This document shows positions 22,802 through 31,023 of a stretch of 31,036 nucleotides of DNA, piece by piece. The notes under the pieces are model-generated. The model ran no database searches and had not been told where the DNA came from. It saw nothing but the letters and a program-made list of their open reading frames with translations. How positions within the stretch are numbered: position 1 is the stretch's first letter; the number at the start of each line of letters is the position of its first letter. The DNA lies in assembly GCA_910585755.1 (NCBI GenBank), contig CAJUFH010000037.1, forward strand, positions 1-31,036. Direction: 5' to 3'. The DNA comes from an uncultured Muribaculaceae bacterium. Lineage in GTDB: Bacteria > Bacteroidota > Bacteroidia > Bacteroidales > Muribaculaceae. The position numbers were made by a program, and so were the translations under genes.

Positions 22802-23377
22802 TCAGAACCGCGCTGATAGTTCTTTCAAAAGCCCGGCTGCCTCTTTGGCGTTGAAAGGCTTAGGGTCGTGGCTCAACACCTCTTGCCCGACCATAATGGC
22901 ATAGGAAAAAGCATCGTTGCCGATGCTGATTGACCCGACGGCGTTTCCTTTGGCGGTAAGCATCAATGTGCCGTTTGTGCTGGCGAACAGGCTCCATTTT
23001 TCAAGCGATTCGGCCGAAGCGAGGTCAAGCAGGTCCCGCATATTACGCACAGACGCCGATTCCATTGCCACGGCGCCGTAGTGGTCCCAGTCATCCCGCA
23101 ACCCGGCGAGGGCGGCGAGCCTCTTGCGGAGCGTGCCCTTTATCCGGATATATCGGGCCAGTTCCTTATACAGGATGATTTTCTCCGGGTTCTTTTCGTC
23201 GCTGGCGGGAAGGTAGCAGATTTCGTAGTTTTCTGACTTGTCGGTATCTCTCAGCGTTATCGTGAATCCTATTTGAGCGTCTGGACCGGTGACGGCCAGG
23301 GAACAGGAACGGCTTCTTCCGGGGATGTCGGGGTCTATTCTGACCGGAGGCTCTAACGAATATTTAAGGCATCCCAT
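22802..23377 (-). CDS. Unknown 191-aa protein, second gene of a three-gene cassette
   Basis: Function unknown. The protein is soluble, with a beta-rich first half (SLAVTGPDAQIGFTITL) and a helical middle. That middle contains KRLAALAGLRDDWDHYGAVAM; the segment L-x-DDWDHYGA resembles a L-x-x-NWDGYGA motif recurring in poorly studied small proteins. The C-terminal half (SLFASTNGTLMLTAKGNAVGSISIGNDAFSYAI) is beta-rich. It begins one base after the stop of the TIGR04255-like gene and ends 3 nt before the 159-aa gene, so the three are almost certainly one operon. Confidence 0.78.
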   Translation of the reverse strand: MGCLKYSLEPPVRIDPDIPGRSRSCSLAVTGPDAQIGFTITLRDTDKSENYEICYLPASDEKNPEKIILYKELARYIRIKGTLRKRLAALAGLRDDWDHYGAVAMESASVRNMRDLLDLASAESLEKWSLFASTNGTLMLTAKGNAVGSISIGNDAFSYAIMVGQEVLSHDPKPFNAKEAAGLLKELSARF

Positions 23378-23378
23378 A

Positions 23379-24107
23379 TCAGGCCTCCTTATCCATAAGG
23401 TTTAGCACTTCGTCGGAAACGGCACCGGTGAAACCGTCAAAAATCGCCTTGTTTAGGAGAACGGCAACCATATCGATATTGTCGGTTGTGACATCCGTGG
23501 CCTCGGCTGCGAGGTTCAGTCTGAGTACCAGCGACTTGACTGGAATAGATACTTCGATTGACATATCAATAGCCAGAGTGCCGATGTTTTTAAGCGGGGT
23601 GGAGTACTCGTCAGATATGGTGAATGTCGAAAGACCGTCGCCGGGGCGTTCCGTCGGTAGCAGCCGTTTCGCGTATTCCGGCTTGAAAACGACCTGGAGC
23701 ACGCTTGCTATTTCATTGACAGGGTCTTCGCAATTGAATTGCCAGCGGTTTTGTTTGCGCAAGGTAAGGCGGTCGATTTCAGCGACCCCTTCAACCGTCT
23801 CCAGATAACGTTGTATGCGCTGTAATTGTGGAAGCATGGTGCGCTCAAACGATTGATAGCGACCATGCGAGAATTGTGCGACTGCTTTCCCGTTGCCCAT
23901 CTCGATTTGCACGGCGCCGTTATGCTGACTGGCTGAAATAGTCGCGGCTTCTTCGGGAACCTTGAAATTCTCTGGAGGGGTGCCAAATTCGTTGGAGAGA
24001 AACCGCATAAGGGCTTCAGGATGTTCTGACACGGGAACTGCCGGGTGGAAGCCGATGTGGGCTTCTACCTTTTCAAGAAATGTCCGTTTAAATACCTTGT
24101 ATTCCAC
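23379..24107 (-). CDS. TIGR04255-like protein, first gene of a three-gene cassette
   Basis: A 242-aa protein resembling the sporadically distributed TIGR04255 family. The supporting pattern is a start YKVFKRTFLEKVEAHIGFHP, a central FSHGRYQSFERTMLPQLQRIQRYLETVEGVAEIDRLTLRKQNRWQF (cited motifs RYQSFE and RLTLRKQNRW), and the ending DNIDMVAVLLNKAIFDGF. No membrane segment is present. The start is uncertain: no ATG fits. GTG at 24107 gives the best family-like start; TTG at 24143 would add 12 residues but overlaps the promoter-like box at 24113-24120. Function of the family is unknown; sporadic distribution and cassette structure hint at an accessory system. Confidence 0.72.
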   Translation of the reverse strand: MEYKVFKRTFLEKVEAHIGFHPAVPVSEHPEALMRFLSNEFGTPPENFKVPEEAATISASQHNGAVQIEMGNGKAVAQFSHGRYQSFERTMLPQLQRIQRYLETVEGVAEIDRLTLRKQNRWQFNCEDPVNEIASVLQVVFKPEYAKRLLPTERPGDGLSTFTISDEYSTPLKNIGTLAIDMSIEVSIPVKSLVLRLNLAAEATDVTTDNIDMVAVLLNKAIFDGFTGAVSDEVLNLMDKEA

Positions 24108-24112
24108 AATCG

Positions 24113-24143
24113 CGAATTTACACGTAAAATTCCGAACCTCCAA
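24113..24143 (-). promoter_or_regulatory. Possible promoter of the TIGR04255-like cassette
   Basis: On the minus strand TTGG (24143-24140), exactly 19 bases, then TAAATTCG (24120-24113), a one-base variant of TAnnTTTG. The transcription start would fall at or next to the GTG at 24107, implying a nearly leaderless message or a different real start. Confidence 0.35.
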
Positions 24144-24175
24144 CCATTTTCAATACTATTCCAACGGCAGAAAGG

Positions 24176-24826
24176 TTATTTGCGGTCGAAGTCGGCGGGG
24201 ATTTCGCCCCAGCGGGCGGTATCCCAGCAGAGGATGGGGTTGGTGAAGTTGTGGGTCTGGAGCCAGGCGTCGGCACGGGCGAGCAGTTCGATGATTTTGC
24301 CGTTGTTGGGGGTGCGCTGGAGGGTCGTGCGGTTGCGGCGGTTGCGCACCCAGGCGCGGGCGTTGCGCGAATCGCTGTAAACGGGGGTCGTGCCGTCCCC
24401 TTTTTTGAACAGGAAAGCGAGGGCATGGACGAGCGCGAGGTATTCCGCGACGTTGTTCGTCCCGTCGGGCACGGGGCCGAAATGGAAAATCTCCTTTCCG
24501 GTCGCGACTTCAACCCCGCGGTACTCCATCGGGCCGGGGTTGCGCGAGCAAGCGCCGTCGACAGCGATTGCCGAGAGGTTAATCTCAGGGATTAGCGCAT
24601 AGTCGCCGGGAGTGGCGCGGCGGTGGTCGGCGATAGCCCGTATCAGCGACTCCTCTTCCTCTCCGTCGCCTCGGAAAGCGATTGTGGCAGCCGTCTGGCT
24701 GTCAAACGATTTGTATTTCGCGCCGGGAAACATCGCGACCTGCTCCTGGCAGTCGTCCCAGTTATCGTATATGCCTGGGACGCGGCCCACCCACACGACG
24801 TAGAATTTTCTCTTGTTTCCGGCCAT
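24176..24826 (-). CDS. rnhA: Ribonuclease HI with N-terminal hybrid-binding domain
   Basis: A 216-aa two-domain RNase H that cleaves RNA in RNA-DNA hybrids. The N-terminal 45 residues (KFYVVWVGRVPGIYDNWDDCQEQV, FPGAKYKSF) form the caulimovirus-viroplasmin hybrid-binding domain. The catalytic domain shows AVDGACSRNPGP (Asp), NNVAEYLALVHAL (Glu), VYSDSRNA (Asp) and a final Asp in PADFDRK. The start MAGNKRKFY at 24826 lies 2 nt after the stop of the alanine-dehydrogenase-like gene; the open frame upstream is only overlap with that gene. The TIGR04255-like gene begins about 70 nt downstream. Confidence 0.95.
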   Translation of the reverse strand: MAGNKRKFYVVWVGRVPGIYDNWDDCQEQVAMFPGAKYKSFDSQTAATIAFRGDGEEEESLIRAIADHRRATPGDYALIPEINLSAIAVDGACSRNPGPMEYRGVEVATGKEIFHFGPVPDGTNNVAEYLALVHALAFLFKKGDGTTPVYSDSRNARAWVRNRRNRTTLQRTPNNGKIIELLARADAWLQTHNFTNPILCWDTARWGEIPADFDRK

Positions 24827-24828
24827 AA

Positions 24829-26034
24829 TCAGCTTAAAGACAGGAGCAGACGAATATCGTAATGGCGCACTCCGGCAATTCTGGCGACGCGGGGATTGAC
24901 AGCTTTTCCGAGGAATGTCAGCGCCGCGTCCTGGAGACCGGGAGTAAGCTGTATCGCCGAAGAGGCTCCCTCGCATCCGGCAATATCGTCGAGCATTGTT
25001 ATGAACGTGTCGCTGAGAGCCATCGCCGCGGTGCGCGGCACGGCGCTCCCGGCGTTGCAGTAGCAGAGATGACAGGAAGAGGGGTCGCCGGGACGATAGT
25101 CTGGCGACTCCGGCGCCGCGTTCTCCCCAAGGTCCCGGAGCGGCATGGTCGGGAAAGCTCTACCCGGCTCGCTCGAGAGGTCGAACACGAGCACCCCCCG
25201 CTTGAGAAGCGTTTCTCCCGACGCTTCAACGACGACAGGGCAGTCGAGGTCGGTGGAAATAACGACATCCGCCGTGCGAAGAGCGTTTTCGAGCGCCCTG
25301 GGATGGATACTCGACCCTATCACACCCCCTCCGATCTGACGCAGGGAGGCCCGGAGCCTGTAAACGTCGCTGTCGAACATCCTTACCATCGCCCCGAGCC
25401 CGAGCGCTGAACGGGCAGCCGCGCTCGCGGCGAGGTCTGATCCGAGAATGACTACCTCGCAGGGGGATACTCCGGCGACACCTCCCATCAGAATCCCCTT
25501 CCCCCGCTCCGAGTCGGCCATCATGCCGGAAGCGATTGTTACCGCGGCGCGGCCCGAGACTTCAGCCATCACGTCGGCGAAAGGCCGGTGGCCGTACCCG
25601 TCGACAATAAGGTCGATAGCTATATTGATCACGCGGCGCTCCAACAGGCGACGCACGACCTCCTGCCCCTCGCGACGCCCGAAGTTGGCGAGCGTAAGCA
25701 GCAGCGCGCCCTTGCGGAGCTGCCCTATATCGGGTACGGAAAGGGGCGCGAGATGTATCACGATATCAGCCTGGAGGGTCTCGCGGCGCGTCACGAACCT
25801 CACTCCTCCCTTTGAGTACGCCCCGTCGGGATAGTGGATCGACTCGGCGGCTCCGGGTTCCATCAGCAGGCAGAAACCGCGTTCGGTCAGGTTACGGGCC
25901 GCCTCGGGTGTCAGCGGGAAACGACGCTCGGAACGCGTCATGCACTTCGGCAACCCTATTGTCAGCCTGCGGCGGCAGGTCGCGGCCTCCAGGGGGGATG
26001 GGAGCGGCGTCAGTTCCACTCTGTTGTCTATCAT
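24829..26034 (-). CDS. Alanine dehydrogenase/PNT-family protein, catalytic Lys apparently missing
   Basis: A 401-aa protein of the alanine dehydrogenase/transhydrogenase-alpha family. The N-terminal domain has RLTIGLPKCMTRSERRFPLTPEAA, keeping the Arg of the usual ENRVALTP motif. The NAD-binding domain follows GILMGGVAGVSPCEVVILGSDLAASAAARSALGLGAMVRMFDSD, in which the glycine motif GxGxxG is reduced to GSDLAA. The late block YCNAGSAVPRTAAMALSD is family-typical. The KEP motif holding the pyruvate-binding Lys aligns with HLAPLS, so that Lys seems absent. It may act on another substrate or be non-catalytic. It sits 15 nt after aroK. Confidence 0.85.
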   Translation of the reverse strand: MIDNRVELTPLPSPLEAATCRRRLTIGLPKCMTRSERRFPLTPEAARNLTERGFCLLMEPGAAESIHYPDGAYSKGGVRFVTRRETLQADIVIHLAPLSVPDIGQLRKGALLLTLANFGRREGQEVVRRLLERRVINIAIDLIVDGYGHRPFADVMAEVSGRAAVTIASGMMADSERGKGILMGGVAGVSPCEVVILGSDLAASAAARSALGLGAMVRMFDSDVYRLRASLRQIGGGVIGSSIHPRALENALRTADVVISTDLDCPVVVEASGETLLKRGVLVFDLSSEPGRAFPTMPLRDLGENAAPESPDYRPGDPSSCHLCYCNAGSAVPRTAAMALSDTFITMLDDIAGCEGASSAIQLTPGLQDAALTFLGKAVNPRVARIAGVRHYDIRLLLSLS

Positions 26035-26049
26035 GATTGGCTCTTAAAT

Positions 26050-26673
26050 CTAAGTTGTTTCAGCTTTTATTCGTGATTTCTGCCGGACATCCCGCAGATA
26101 GCCGGAAACCAGGCGCGCGAAAGCCTCGCACGAGGCGCTCACCTCCTCTTCCGATTCGAGCAGGTCTGAGGGAAATTCGAGCGTCGCTTGGCCGTAGAAC
26201 GGCTCGCGGCGAAGCTGTTCCGTACGGACAAATTCCGCAAGGGCAGCGGGGTCCATGCCGTTGAGCAGCGGGCGTTGCGCCTGGGCCTCGAGCAGACGGC
26301 GCAGCAGGACCTCGTCGGAAGCCCGGAGCAGAACCGTCAGGCCGGTGCTGTTCATCAGCTCCATATTGCCGGGCTGGCATGGAGTACCGCCCCCGCATCC
26401 GACAATCAGCCCTCGCTCGCCGGCAAAACGGCGCAGGGCCTCCCTCTCAAGCTCCCGGAAACAGCTTTCCCCGCGGCTGGAGAAAATCTCCCTGACGGAC
26501 ATTCCGGCGGAGCGCTCAACCTCTTCGTCGAGGTCAACGTAGCAAGCTCCGTCGAATCGGGCGGCCAATGCCCGCCCCAACGTGGTTTTACCCGATCCCA
26601 TGAACCCCATAAGGTACACGGGACCGGGACACGCGGCGAGAAAAACCTCAGAGGTATTGCCCTGAGAGGTCAC
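26050..26673 (-). CDS. aroK: Shikimate kinase
   Basis: A 207-aa cytoplasmic kinase phosphorylating shikimate in aromatic amino acid synthesis. Motifs are Walker A GFMGSGKTTLGRAL, the substrate-binding YVDLDEEVERSAGMSVREIF (Asp), FRELEREAL (Arg), and GGGTPCQPGN. The lid region QAQRPLL is present. About 15 extra N-terminal and 30 C-terminal residues exceed the usual ~175 aa. Its ATG overlaps the mscL stop as ATGA, so the two are translationally coupled, a combination with no obvious functional logic. Confidence 0.95.
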   Translation of the reverse strand: MTSQGNTSEVFLAACPGPVYLMGFMGSGKTTLGRALAARFDGACYVDLDEEVERSAGMSVREIFSSRGESCFRELEREALRRFAGERGLIVGCGGGTPCQPGNMELMNSTGLTVLLRASDEVLLRRLLEAQAQRPLLNGMDPAALAEFVRTEQLRREPFYGQATLEFPSDLLESEEEVSASCEAFARLVSGYLRDVRQKSRIKAETT

Positions 26674-27104
26674 TTCTTGTCGCCCTGCTGTTTCAGCAGG
26701 TCGCGGATTTCAGTCAGAAGCACTTCCTCCTTCGAGGGGGCCGGAGCAGGGGCGGGAGCTTCCTCCTCCTTCTTCTTAAACTTCATAATGACGCGGAGCG
26801 CCACGAAGATACTGAACGCGATAATCAGGAAGTCGACGATATTCTGGATGAAGATGCCGTAATTAATCGACACTTCCTCGATCGCAGCCTGGGTTTCCGT
26901 CGCGGCCTGCCCCTGCGTGATTACATATTTGAGGTTCTTGTAGCCGTCGCCGCCGGTCACGATTGACATTACGGGCATGATGATGTCGTTAACAAGCGAG
27001 CTTACGATTTTGCCGAAAGCGCCGCCGATGATAACACCGACCGCCATGTCAATCACGTTGCCCTTCATGGCAAACTGCTTGAACTCGTTGAGGAATTTTT
27101 TCAT
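26670..27104 (-). CDS. mscL: Large-conductance mechanosensitive channel
   Basis: A 144-aa inner-membrane channel that opens under hypo-osmotic shock. Signatures are FKQFAMKGNVIDMAVGVIIGGAFGKIVSSLVNDIIMPVM (TM1; cited motif VGVIIGGAFGKI), a periplasmic loop of about 35 residues, INYGIFIQNIVDFLIIAFSIF (TM2), and the cytosolic helix KEEVLLTEIRDLLKQ. A Pro-Ala run joins TM2 and the helix. The start MKKFLNEFKQ at 27104 is chosen over 27134, since a -7 box covers the latter. It is the first gene of the mscL-aroK-ald-rnhA run. Confidence 0.97.
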   Translation of the reverse strand: MKKFLNEFKQFAMKGNVIDMAVGVIIGGAFGKIVSSLVNDIIMPVMSIVTGGDGYKNLKYVITQGQAATETQAAIEEVSINYGIFIQNIVDFLIIAFSIFVALRVIMKFKKKEEEAPAPAPAPSKEEVLLTEIRDLLKQQGDKK

Positions 27105-27131
27105 AATGATGTTAATTCGTGTTGCTAATCG

Positions 27132-27139
27132 CAAAGTTA
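27132..27139 (-). promoter_or_regulatory. Probable -7 box of the mscL-aroK operon
   Basis: The minus strand reads TAACTTTG, a full match to TAnnTTTG, 28 nt upstream of the mscL ATG. No clear -33 element was seen. Confidence 0.55.
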
Positions 27140-27158
27140 ATAAAATTCGCTCTATTTA

Positions 27159-27189
27159 TTGGAACTTGGCCGGATTTTTGCGAAATTTG
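27159..27189 (+). promoter_or_regulatory. Possible promoter of the helicase-nuclease gene
   Basis: TTGG (27159-27162), 19 bases, then GAAATTTG (27182-27189), one base off the -7 consensus. It ends 46 nt before the ATG at 27236 and faces away from the mscL promoter. Confidence 0.35.
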
Positions 27190-27235
27190 CGCTAACGGGA
27201 GCCTTCCGCCTCCCTTCCGAAAACCGCGACCTAAA

Positions 27236-30200
27236 ATGCTCCAGATTCATAAAGCATCCGCCGGCTCAGGCAAGACTTTCACCCTTACCCGCGAATATAT
27301 AAAGCTACTTCTCGGCCGAAAAGTTCATTTGAAGAACGGCGAGACGCGCCACGCGCTGCGCCACTCCGTAAACTACGGCTTCGGGAAGCCCAAGGCGCAA
27401 GGCTCGATTCTCGCCGTTACCTTCACCAACAAGGCTACCGAGGAGATGACCTCCCGAATCATCAAGGAACTGGGAGCGCTGGCCGACAACGACCCCGCCG
27501 CGCCAAGCCCGTACAAGGAGTATTTCTGCCGCCTGTTCCGGACGGACGGCGACACCCTGGCGCGCCATTCGCGCCGGGCGCTGAACGACCTGCTGTTCAA
27601 TTTTTCGACTTTCAACGTCAGCACCCTCGACTCGTTCTTCCAGAACGTGCTCCGCACTTTCGCCCGCGAGCTCGACCTTTCGGGTAACTTCAACCTCGAA
27701 ATCAACGACTCTTATCCGGTGAAAGTGGCCGTAGCGAATATGCTCGAGTCAGTTAACACCCCGGTCATGCGGTCGCAGGGGATGTCAGACGAGGAATACG
27801 AGCAGGCGCGCCGCCGTCACCGCTTCCTATCCTTCTGGCTTGAGAAATACCTTAACGTGCTTAACGAGAAGGGGAAAAGCATCCTTCTCTTCGCACGCTC
27901 GTCAAGTTCCCACCGCGATCTGGTAAAGACTATCGGGAATCTCCTGGGAGAATCATACCGCCTGCATAGGGACAAAATCGACGGATACCTCGCCGACACG
28001 TCGCGCATCGAGCGGTTCCAGGCCGAATTGTCCCGCGTGCGCGGCGAACTGGCCGAAAAGGCCAGGACAGCCGCTTCCATGCTCCTTTCAATAGTGGATG
28101 CCGGGAACCTTAACACCCATGTCGCCAAGGTAATGACCGGGATGGCGGAAAAGCCATACATTCCAAGTTCATATACCTCGGTCGTCAAAGCGGCTGATGC
28201 CGAAGGGGCTGTCAAGGAGAGATACAAAGCCGGATTCTGCAAACAGGTCACCCCGACCATCGACGCGGCGCTCGACTCCGCGCTGCGGGCCGTTCTGTCG
28301 TATATCGAAAATGTCCCGCTATACGAGTTCCTGAGCCGTAACATATATATCCTCGGGCTTTTCAGCGGTGTAAGCGAGCAGCTTGAACGCTACTGCGAGG
28401 AGAACTACACGTTCATCCTCTCCGATACCAACGACTTCCTGCGCGACCTGATTCGGGAAGAGGACGCGCCTTTCATTTACGAACGGCTCGGCACGCGCCT
28501 GGAACATTATCTGATCGACGAGTTCCAGGACACGTCGGAAATGCAGTGGGCCAACATGAAGCCCCTTGTCTTTGAAAGCCTCTCGCGCGACGAGGACAAC
28601 CTTATAATAGGCGACGAGAAGCAGTCAATCTACCGTTTCCGCAACTCTTCGCCCGATATTCTCGGCTACGGGGTGCAGCAGGCCGTAGTGCCGCGCTTCG
28701 GAGAAGAGGCGGTCGATGTCAGGGGAGAGAAAATCGAGGAGAACACAAACTGGCGCAGCGCGCCGGCGGTGGTGACCTTCAACAACTCGCTGTTCGGCCC
28801 CCTGGCGGCACTCCTTGACGCGAGGGTGGCGCCGGAGGTCAGGCCATACCTCAGCCTCGCAGCGAAATCATATTCCGGGCTTGTGCAGTCGGTATCCCCG
28901 AAAAACATCCGGGAGCCGGGAATGGTCAGAATGTACTTCGCGCCGCTCGCCCCGTCGAAAAAGGACGCGGAACTGCTGTCCGCAGAGGAGAGCGCCGGGG
29001 TTCCGACACCCCGAGACCCGGAATGGGTGCTCGACAAACTATGCTCGGAAATCGAACGCGAGCTGGCTTCCGGCTTCAAGCCGAGCGATATCGCCGTGCT
29101 CGTGCGGTCGAAAGCCTACGGCAAGAAGGTAATCATGCGGCTGCTGAAACGAATGGACGAGCCGGACTGGAATTTCGGAAGGATTCCCGTGGTGTCGGCC
29201 GACGCCCTGCGCGTCGACTCCTCGCTGGCGGTGCAGCTCATTATCGGCGTGCTGCGACTCGCGATCACCCCCGAATATGTCCTTGACGATAGTTCGAGAG
29301 ACAAGGACGGCCAGCCCCGGCGCGTACGCAACGCCGCCTACCGCCGGGCGAGAATGATCCATCGTTACAACCTCTGCCTTTTCGATGAAGTGCCTATCAC
29401 CGACGAGAAGGGAAACCCTGTCTACGGAGAGGACGGCAAGCCGCTGACGCGCCGCCTGACGAACTCCGAAGCGCTGGAGAAAGCCGTCAACGCGACCTCG
29501 GACCTCGCTCCCGGCCAGGAACCCGACCCGGTACAGGCGGCAATCGACGCCCAGGCTCTCCAGATGAAGATTATGGACTGCCCGAGCATCGACGCGCTCG
29601 TCGAACGGATAATACGCGTCATGCTTCCGTCGGATTGCCGACGCGAGGAACTTCCGTATCTTTCCGCATTTATGGACCTCGTACTTGATTTCCAGGAATC
29701 GGGGACTACGTCAATCCAGGAATTTCTGCAATGGTGGGACGGAGCGGGAAAATACACCACCCTCGACTCCCCTTCCGACCTGGAGGCCATAACCGTCACG
29801 ACAATCCACAAATCCAAAGGTCTCGAATACGGCTGTGTCCATGTGCCCTTCTGCTGGGAAAAGATTGTGAAATACGACGGTCACGACTGGTACACCCTCT
29901 CCCCCGAATATCTTCCGGGCATAGATCCGGAAATAATCCCTCCGTATATCCCCGTCGCGAACCAGTCGGTACAGAAGCTCGAGGCCTTCTCCAAAGAAAT
30001 CTCGCGCTATGCCCACGAACAGCGCGTCGACGCGCTTAACGTCACTTATGTGGCCTTCACGCGCGCACGCTGCGAGCTGTGCGTCTATTCAGACCCCAAC
30101 GTCGAATCCGAGCGAATAGGGGCCGCCCTCCGAGAGGCCATAGATATGTGTACCGACGAATATAACAGCTCCGCTGCCGTATCTGAAGAGAACAGGAACT

Positions 30201-30865
30201 GGCTCATTACCCTTGCCGACAAGATTACAAGGCATCCCGACGGATTTGAAATGTTGCAGGTTGGGGAACCTGTAATCAGAACCAGGGAAGATAAGAAAGA
30301 GCAAGTTGCTGAAGTGCCATATTCCAAAGTCCGCGAGGACTGTCTGAGGTTTATCGAAGAGGGATACACAGTCTACGACCGCCAGGAGTTCACCATCACC
30401 TCCGACTTCGACGAGTTTGCAGGATTTGATTTCGAGCAGGAACGCCATAGAGGCATATTTCTGCACAGCGTTCTGAGCAGGGTGCGCCACGCATCCGACC
30501 TCACTCACGCGCTCGACCGCGCGGCGCATCGCTACGGCCTTACAGAAAAGCAAAAAGCCATTTCAAAAGAAATCCTCTCCAACGCTCTCGCCGACCCGCG
30601 GGTCACCCCCTGGTTCGAAGGATACACCCGCGTCATTAACGAACGCCCACTGACGACACCCCAATCCATCCGCCGCCCCGACCGCATCGTATGGCTCGCC
30701 GACGGCACCATCGCCGTAATCGATTACAAATTCGGCACAAGCGAGCGCCCCGCCTATTTCGAGCAGGTCCGCGACTACGCCTCGTTCCTCTCCACCACCC
30801 TCGGAAAGCCGGTCAAAGGCTACCTCTGGTTCCCGCTTACCTCCCGCATCATCCCCGTCTGCTGA
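27236..30865 (+). CDS. addA: UvrD/RecB-family helicase-nuclease (AddA-like)
   Basis: A 1209-aa superfamily 1 helicase with a C-terminal nuclease, used in double-strand-break repair. Helicase motifs in order are Walker A KASAGSGKTFTL (near residue 6), Ia AVTFTNKATEEM, II LIDEFQDTSEMQW, III IIGDEKQSIYRFR, V TVTTIHKSKGLEY and VI YVAFTRARCEL. The C-terminal ~170 residues hold the PD-(D/E)xK nuclease: RGIFLHSVLSRV (His), RPDRIV (Asp), AVIDYKFG (Asp, Lys) and YFEQVRDYA. The start MLQIHKASAGSGKT matches the family, where Walker A is near the N-terminus. The partner AddB-like nuclease gene, often adjacent, is not in the window. Confidence 0.93.
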   Translation: MLQIHKASAGSGKTFTLTREYIKLLLGRKVHLKNGETRHALRHSVNYGFGKPKAQGSILAVTFTNKATEEMTSRIIKELGALADNDPAAPSPYKEYFCRLFRTDGDTLARHSRRALNDLLFNFSTFNVSTLDSFFQNVLRTFARELDLSGNFNLEINDSYPVKVAVANMLESVNTPVMRSQGMSDEEYEQARRRHRFLSFWLEKYLNVLNEKGKSILLFARSSSSHRDLVKTIGNLLGESYRLHRDKIDGYLADTSRIERFQAELSRVRGELAEKARTAASMLLSIVDAGNLNTHVAKVMTGMAEKPYIPSSYTSVVKAADAEGAVKERYKAGFCKQVTPTIDAALDSALRAVLSYIENVPLYEFLSRNIYILGLFSGVSEQLERYCEENYTFILSDTNDFLRDLIREEDAPFIYERLGTRLEHYLIDEFQDTSEMQWANMKPLVFESLSRDEDNLIIGDEKQSIYRFRNSSPDILGYGVQQAVVPRFGEEAVDVRGEKIEENTNWRSAPAVVTFNNSLFGPLAALLDARVAPEVRPYLSLAAKSYSGLVQSVSPKNIREPGMVRMYFAPLAPSKKDAELLSAEESAGVPTPRDPEWVLDKLCSEIERELASGFKPSDIAVLVRSKAYGKKVIMRLLKRMDEPDWNFGRIPVVSADALRVDSSLAVQLIIGVLRLAITPEYVLDDSSRDKDGQPRRVRNAAYRRARMIHRYNLCLFDEVPITDEKGNPVYGEDGKPLTRRLTNSEALEKAVNATSDLAPGQEPDPVQAAIDAQALQMKIMDCPSIDALVERIIRVMLPSDCRREELPYLSAFMDLVLDFQESGTTSIQEFLQWWDGAGKYTTLDSPSDLEAITVTTIHKSKGLEYGCVHVPFCWEKIVKYDGHDWYTLSPEYLPGIDPEIIPPYIPVANQSVQKLEAFSKEISRYAHEQRVDALNVTYVAFTRARCELCVYSDPNVESERIGAALREAIDMCTDEYNSSAAVSEENRNWLITLADKITRHPDGFEMLQVGEPVIRTREDKKEQVAEVPYSKVREDCLRFIEEGYTVYDRQEFTITSDFDEFAGFDFEQERHRGIFLHSVLSRVRHASDLTHALDRAAHRYGLTEKQKAISKEILSNALADPRVTPWFEGYTRVINERPLTTPQSIRRPDRIVWLADGTIAVIDYKFGTSERPAYFEQVRDYASFLSTTLGKPVKGYLWFPLTSRIIPVC

Positions 30866-30984
30866 CCTCTTAAATCCCCCGTTAGTTCCCCGCTCCCTAC
30901 CGTGGCGAGGCGTCAGCCGAGCTTCGCGCGCGGCCCCCTCGGCCTTCGCATCTCCGCGCCGGGCTTCTACTGAAAGGCACAAAA

Positions 30985-31023
30985 AGAAAGGCCCCCGGAT
31001 GTCCTGACGGACGTCCGGGGGCC
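30985..31023 (-). terminator. Strong rho-independent terminator for a gene right of the window
   Basis: A 15-bp stem with one wobble (30990-31004 with 31009-31023) closes a TGAC loop. Read on the minus strand it is followed by CTTTCTTTTTG. The T tract is only on this side, so it ends a minus-strand transcript entering from the right; it may also limit read-through of the helicase gene. Confidence 0.75.
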
